Positions 60,946-64,000 of a DNA stretch of 64,000 bases are shown here, piece after piece. This DNA is from Postechiella marina. GTDB taxonomy: Bacteria; Bacteroidota; Bacteroidia; Flavobacteriales; Flavobacteriaceae. Both the position numbers and the translations under genes were made by a program. A model generated the notes under the pieces. The model made no database searches. It was given only the letters and a program-made list of their open reading frames with translations, and was not told the DNA's origin. The stretch spans positions 248,001-312,000 of the forward strand of contig NZ_BAABCA010000003.1 in NCBI RefSeq assembly GCF_039538365.1, given 5' to 3'. Each line of letters opens with the position of its first letter. The stretch's first letter is position 1.

Positions 60946-62223
60946 ATGCTCAAATTTTGTTCGGTATTACTCTTTTTTACTCTAGTTTCTGGCACCATAA
61001 ACGCGCAGTATAATACCAATAAATATTTTGAAACTCAAAAAGATTCTACAAAAAAAAGTAATTTTATAAAGCACTTAGCTAACGGTTATTTACCTACAAA
61101 ATATTTTAATTTTGATTTAAGATATTTAGTAAAGTATAACCAATATGAAGCTTTAAGAACTGGATTTGGAGGAGAAACAACCAAAGCTTTTGCTAAAAAC
61201 TTTAGAGTAACAGGTTATGGTGTTTATGGTTTTGGAGATTCTAGGTTTAAATATAATGTAGCTGGTGGTTACAGACTAGCAAAAAAAACAAAAACCTGGA
61301 TTAACTTATCTTATACCGATGACTTACAAGAAACCGGAAGCTCTAAATTTTTAACCGACAAACGGTTTTTTCAGTTTTTTGAGCCTAGGCTACTTAATAT
61401 CGATTTGTTTCACAAGCATATTACAAAAGCACTGTCTTTAGAACACCAATTGGCACCCAAAATATTAACCGAATCTGAATTTGCATTAAGTAACATATCG
61501 TCAACCTATAACTATAAATACCAACTTGGGGCCAATAGTTTTGAAACCTACCGTTTAACAACTGCCAAATTTGCGCTACAATGGAGTCCGTTTAGCACAT
61601 ATAATTATAACGAAAAAGACGAACTAAAAGAAACTGTAGCTGCTTATCCAAAAATTACGGTTCAGTATAGTAAAAGCTTTAAAAATATAGCTAAAAGTAA
61701 CTTTAACTTCTCTAAATTAGATATTAAAGCAATTCATAAAATATTTCATAAAAACGAAAGTGAATCTGAGTTTATTTTGGTTTCTGGTCTATCAAACGGA
61801 GACATTCCGCTAACACATTTATACCACGCTTACCCCAACAATATTAACAAACAAACGGTTATGCAACGTTTCTCGGTTGCAGGTATTAACAGTTTCGAAA
61901 CTATGTTTTTTAACGAGTTTTTTTCAGATAAATTTACAACCATTCAATTTAAACACACATTTAAGCCTTTTAACATTTCGGTATGGTTTAAGCCTCAAAT
62001 GGCGTTAATTTCTCGCTATGCTGTTGGTAGTATTAACAATATAGAGCGACATCAAAATATATCTTTTGGTTCTTTAAACAAAGGGTACACAGAATCTGGA
62101 ATAGAGCTTAATAAATTATTCTTTGGTTTCGGGTTAAGTTTTACATATAGGTATGGCGCTTATCACTTACCGCAAGTACAAGATAATATTGCGTTAAAAT
62201 TTACTTTTAATCTAACATTATAA
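60946..62223 (+). CDS. Outer-membrane protein resembling the barrel part of DUF5686 proteins
   Basis: A 425-residue exported protein with a signal peptide ending near SGTINAQYN. The mature part is almost all beta strands with alternating hydrophobic residues (NFDLRYLVKYNQYEALRTGF, then GYGVYGFGDSRFKYNVAGGY) and ends in IALKFTFNLTL, an outer-membrane barrel C-terminus. It resembles the C-terminal barrel of DUF5686/CarboxypepD-regulatory-like proteins, which are normally ~800 residues, but lacks their N-terminal regulatory-like domain. Function unknown. Separate from the transporter gene that follows (62 bases away). Confidence 0.65.
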   Translation: MLKFCSVLLFFTLVSGTINAQYNTNKYFETQKDSTKKSNFIKHLANGYLPTKYFNFDLRYLVKYNQYEALRTGFGGETTKAFAKNFRVTGYGVYGFGDSRFKYNVAGGYRLAKKTKTWINLSYTDDLQETGSSKFLTDKRFFQFFEPRLLNIDLFHKHITKALSLEHQLAPKILTESEFALSNISSTYNYKYQLGANSFETYRLTTAKFALQWSPFSTYNYNEKDELKETVAAYPKITVQYSKSFKNIAKSNFNFSKLDIKAIHKIFHKNESESEFILVSGLSNGDIPLTHLYHAYPNNINKQTVMQRFSVAGINSFETMFFNEFFSDKFTTIQFKHTFKPFNISVWFKPQMALISRYAVGSINNIERHQNISFGSLNKGYTESGIELNKLFFGFGLSFTYRYGAYHLPQVQDNIALKFTFNLTL

Positions 62224-62256
62224 AACTTTTCAAGTACTTAATACATAGGTTTTTTC

Positions 62257-62264
62257 TACCTTTG
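62257..62264 (+). promoter_or_regulatory. Putative -7 box for the RND transporter gene
   Basis: TACCTTTG fits TAnnTTTG, 21 bases before the ATG. Confidence 0.45.
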
Positions 62265-62285
62265 CCAATCTTTTTAAACTAAGGT

Positions 62286-64000
62286 ATGTTTAAACTTTTT
62301 ACAGCACAATTTTGGGACATTACAGCAAGGCTTATTCTTAGAAATAAAATAAGTATTCTTATTGCAATTATTTTAGTAACCTATCTATTTAGTACACAAT
62401 GGCAATACATGCGCTTTAGCAACTCTGAAGCCAATATGCTACCAGATAATCACGAGGTAAACCTTACTTACAACAAGTTTTTACAAACCTTTGGAGAAGA
62501 AGGAAACCTAATTATAATTGGAGTAAAAGATAGCACGCTTTTTACTGTAGATAAGTTAAAAGCTTGGAATACATTTTGCGACGAACTTAAAGACTACGAC
62601 GCTGTAGAATCGGTAATATCTATAAAAGATTTACAAAAACTTATAAAAGATAGCGCTAACCAAAAGTTTGCTTTAGAGCCCTTTATAAAAGACTCCATAA
62701 CATCTATAGCGCAAATAGAAAAGCTTCAAAAAGAGCTGTTTGTACAATATCCTTTTTACGATAATTTTCTATTTAACAGCAAAACAAAAACCATTCGTAC
62801 TGCTGTATATTTAAAAAAGTCTATAGTTAACACATCGGCTAGAAAAAAGTTTGTTTTAAACGATTTGTTGCCAAAAACAAAAGCTTTTGAAACCACCAAT
62901 AATCTAGATGTTAGAGTTTCTGGTATGCCATACATACGTACCATGAACTCTCAGAATATTATAGACGAAATTAATTTATTTGTAATAGCTGCACTACTAG
63001 TAACATCTCTTATATTCTTTTTCTTTTTTAGATCGTTTAGAGCCACTTTTATTTCGCTAGTAGTAGTATGTATTGGTGTAGCTTGGACCCTAGGTATTAT
63101 TGGTCTTTTAAAATACGAAGTAAGTGTTTTAACAGCTTTAATTCCGCCATTAATTATTGTAATTGGTATTCCAAACTGTATTTTCTTAATTAATAAATAC
63201 CAGCACGAAGTTAAATTACATGGTAACAAAGTAAAATCTTTACAACGTGTTATTACAAAAATTGGTAACGCTACATTAATGACAAATGTTACCACAGCAT
63301 CTGGTTTTGCTACCTTTATACTAACAGAAAGCAAACTATTAAAAGAGTTTGGTGTAGTAGCATCGCTAAGTATATTAGCCATTTTTATACTATGTTTATT
63401 AATAATACCAATAATATATACCTTTTTACCTTTTCCAAAAGATCGCCACTTAGAGCATTTAAACAAACGTTGGATTGGTGGCTTTGTAAACTGGATGGAG
63501 CGCATGGTAAGACAAAGACGTATAACCATTTATTGTTTTTCTTTAGTGCTACTTATAGCAAGTATAATTGGTATTTATCAAATAAAAATTTCTGGCAGTT
63601 TAATAGAAGATATGCCACAAGACTCAGAGTTTGTTAACGATATTAGGTTTTTCGAAAACGAGTTTAACGGTATTATGCCCGTAGAAATTATGGTAGATAC
63701 CAAGCGTAAAAAAGGAGTTATGAAACTCTCTACTTTAAAACGCATGAACGAGCTAGAGGATTTAATAATAGAAACTCCAGAATTATCTAAACCTGTATCT
63801 GTAGTAAGCTTAGTAAAATATTCAAAACAAGCCTACTACAATGGTAAGCCAAAATATTACCAATTACCAACATCTCAAGAAAACAGTTTTATTCTATCGT
63901 ATGCAAAAAACTCTACATCTAATGTAAACATGTTAAACAATTTTGTAGATAGCACAGGACAATACGCAAGAATAACAACCTTTATGAAAGATATTGGCAC
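62286..64000 (+). CDS. RND/MMPL-family transporter, N-terminal part
   Basis: Runs off the right edge; about 570 residues are visible. The protein starts MFKLFTAQFWDITARLILRN, with a first membrane helix (ISILIAIILVTYLF), a large periplasmic loop (about 45-230: FSNSEANMLPDNHEV), then a block of helices (about 235-375) with the RND-type phrase ALIPPLIIVIGIPNCIFLIN and NATLMTNVTTASGFATFILT, and the start of a second half (RITIYCFSLVLLIASIIGIY) with its own loop. This is the MMPL/SSD layout of proton-driven exporters of lipids or hydrophobic compounds. The substrate cannot be told. The end is missing because of the window. Confidence 0.88.
   Translation, partial: MFKLFTAQFWDITARLILRNKISILIAIILVTYLFSTQWQYMRFSNSEANMLPDNHEVNLTYNKFLQTFGEEGNLIIIGVKDSTLFTVDKLKAWNTFCDELKDYDAVESVISIKDLQKLIKDSANQKFALEPFIKDSITSIAQIEKLQKELFVQYPFYDNFLFNSKTKTIRTAVYLKKSIVNTSARKKFVLNDLLPKTKAFETTNNLDVRVSGMPYIRTMNSQNIIDEINLFVIAALLVTSLIFFFFFRSFRATFISLVVVCIGVAWTLGIIGLLKYEVSVLTALIPPLIIVIGIPNCIFLINKYQHEVKLHGNKVKSLQRVITKIGNATLMTNVTTASGFATFILTESKLLKEFGVVASLSILAIFILCLLIIPIIYTFLPFPKDRHLEHLNKRWIGGFVNWMERMVRQRRITIYCFSLVLLIASIIGIYQIKISGSLIEDMPQDSEFVNDIRFFENEFNGIMPVEIMVDTKRKKGVMKLSTLKRMNELEDLIIETPELSKPVSVVSLVKYSKQAYYNGKPKYYQLPTSQENSFILSYAKNSTSNVNMLNNFVDSTGQYARITTFMKDIG

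Noticed and set aside
62951..63529. Long open frame on the minus strand opposite the RND transporter
   Set aside because: It lies antisense to a clear RND/MMPL coding frame and its product shows no domain; it is a by-product of codon bias.

Overview
The window is a piece of a low-GC chromosome from the Bacteroidota, almost certainly a marine-type member of the Flavobacteriaceae. The reasons are the start of sprA (type IX secretion/gliding) beside ruvA, a complete alternative complex III plus cytochrome oxidase operon (actA-F, coxB, coxA), a protein with a type IX C-terminal sorting domain, DUF2723 and DUF5686-type proteins, and about fifteen upstream sites that fit the Bacteroidota promoter -7 box TAnnTTTG. 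Most of it is housekeeping DNA. No rRNA, CRISPR array, insertion sequence or prophage was seen; one tRNA (Gln, TTG) was found.

Layout. 1-8286 (minus): 5' end of sprA, ruvA, NADP malic enzyme maeB, a GAF sensor histidine kinase, queG overlapping a cytochrome P450, and ruvB. 8395-19696 (minus): one respiratory operon, in transcription order actA, actB, actC, actD, actE, actF, coxB, coxA, ending in a strong terminator. 19910-20296: a SPOR-domain protein. 20380-26285 (minus): an unusual five-gene cluster made of a Tat-like exported protein, an ArnA/Fmt-type formyltransferase, a phage-tail-collar domain protein, a methyltransferase with PRMT-like features, and a large T9SS-exported repeat protein. 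26460-31061 (minus): rimP-nusA-infB behind a hairpin that looks like an attenuator. 31392-31464: tRNA-Gln. 31711-40575: DUF2723 membrane protein and polysaccharide deacetylase, a thioredoxin-fold protein lacking its active-site cysteines, a metallophosphoesterase, and polA.

40684-50102 (plus) is an accessory island between polA and ygiQ. It holds six tightly packed genes: a C5-cytosine DNA methyltransferase, a small PD-(D/E)XK-like putative nuclease, a MORC/GHKL-type ATPase, a Z1-domain helicase-like ATPase, a DUF4420 PD-(D/E)XK protein and an AIPR-family protein. This is best read as a multi-gene restriction/anti-phage system in which the methylase marks self DNA and ATPases and nucleases act on foreign DNA. 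Its gene content resembles the MORC-associated restriction operons predicted by Aravind and colleagues. The mechanism is inferred.

50383-64000: ygiQ, a small exported protein, an ABC-F ATPase, an outer-membrane barrel protein, the translation cluster rplM-rpsI, rpsB, tsf, then pyrH-frr, a DUF5686-like barrel and the first part of an RND/MMPL transporter that runs off the window. RNA structures that may control expression lie before rimP, before rpsB and between rpsB and tsf. Two copies of a composite intergenic repeat (35685-35842 and 52418-52517, opposite orientations) and two copies of a TTTCGCTTTCGCGAAA-type palindrome are also present.
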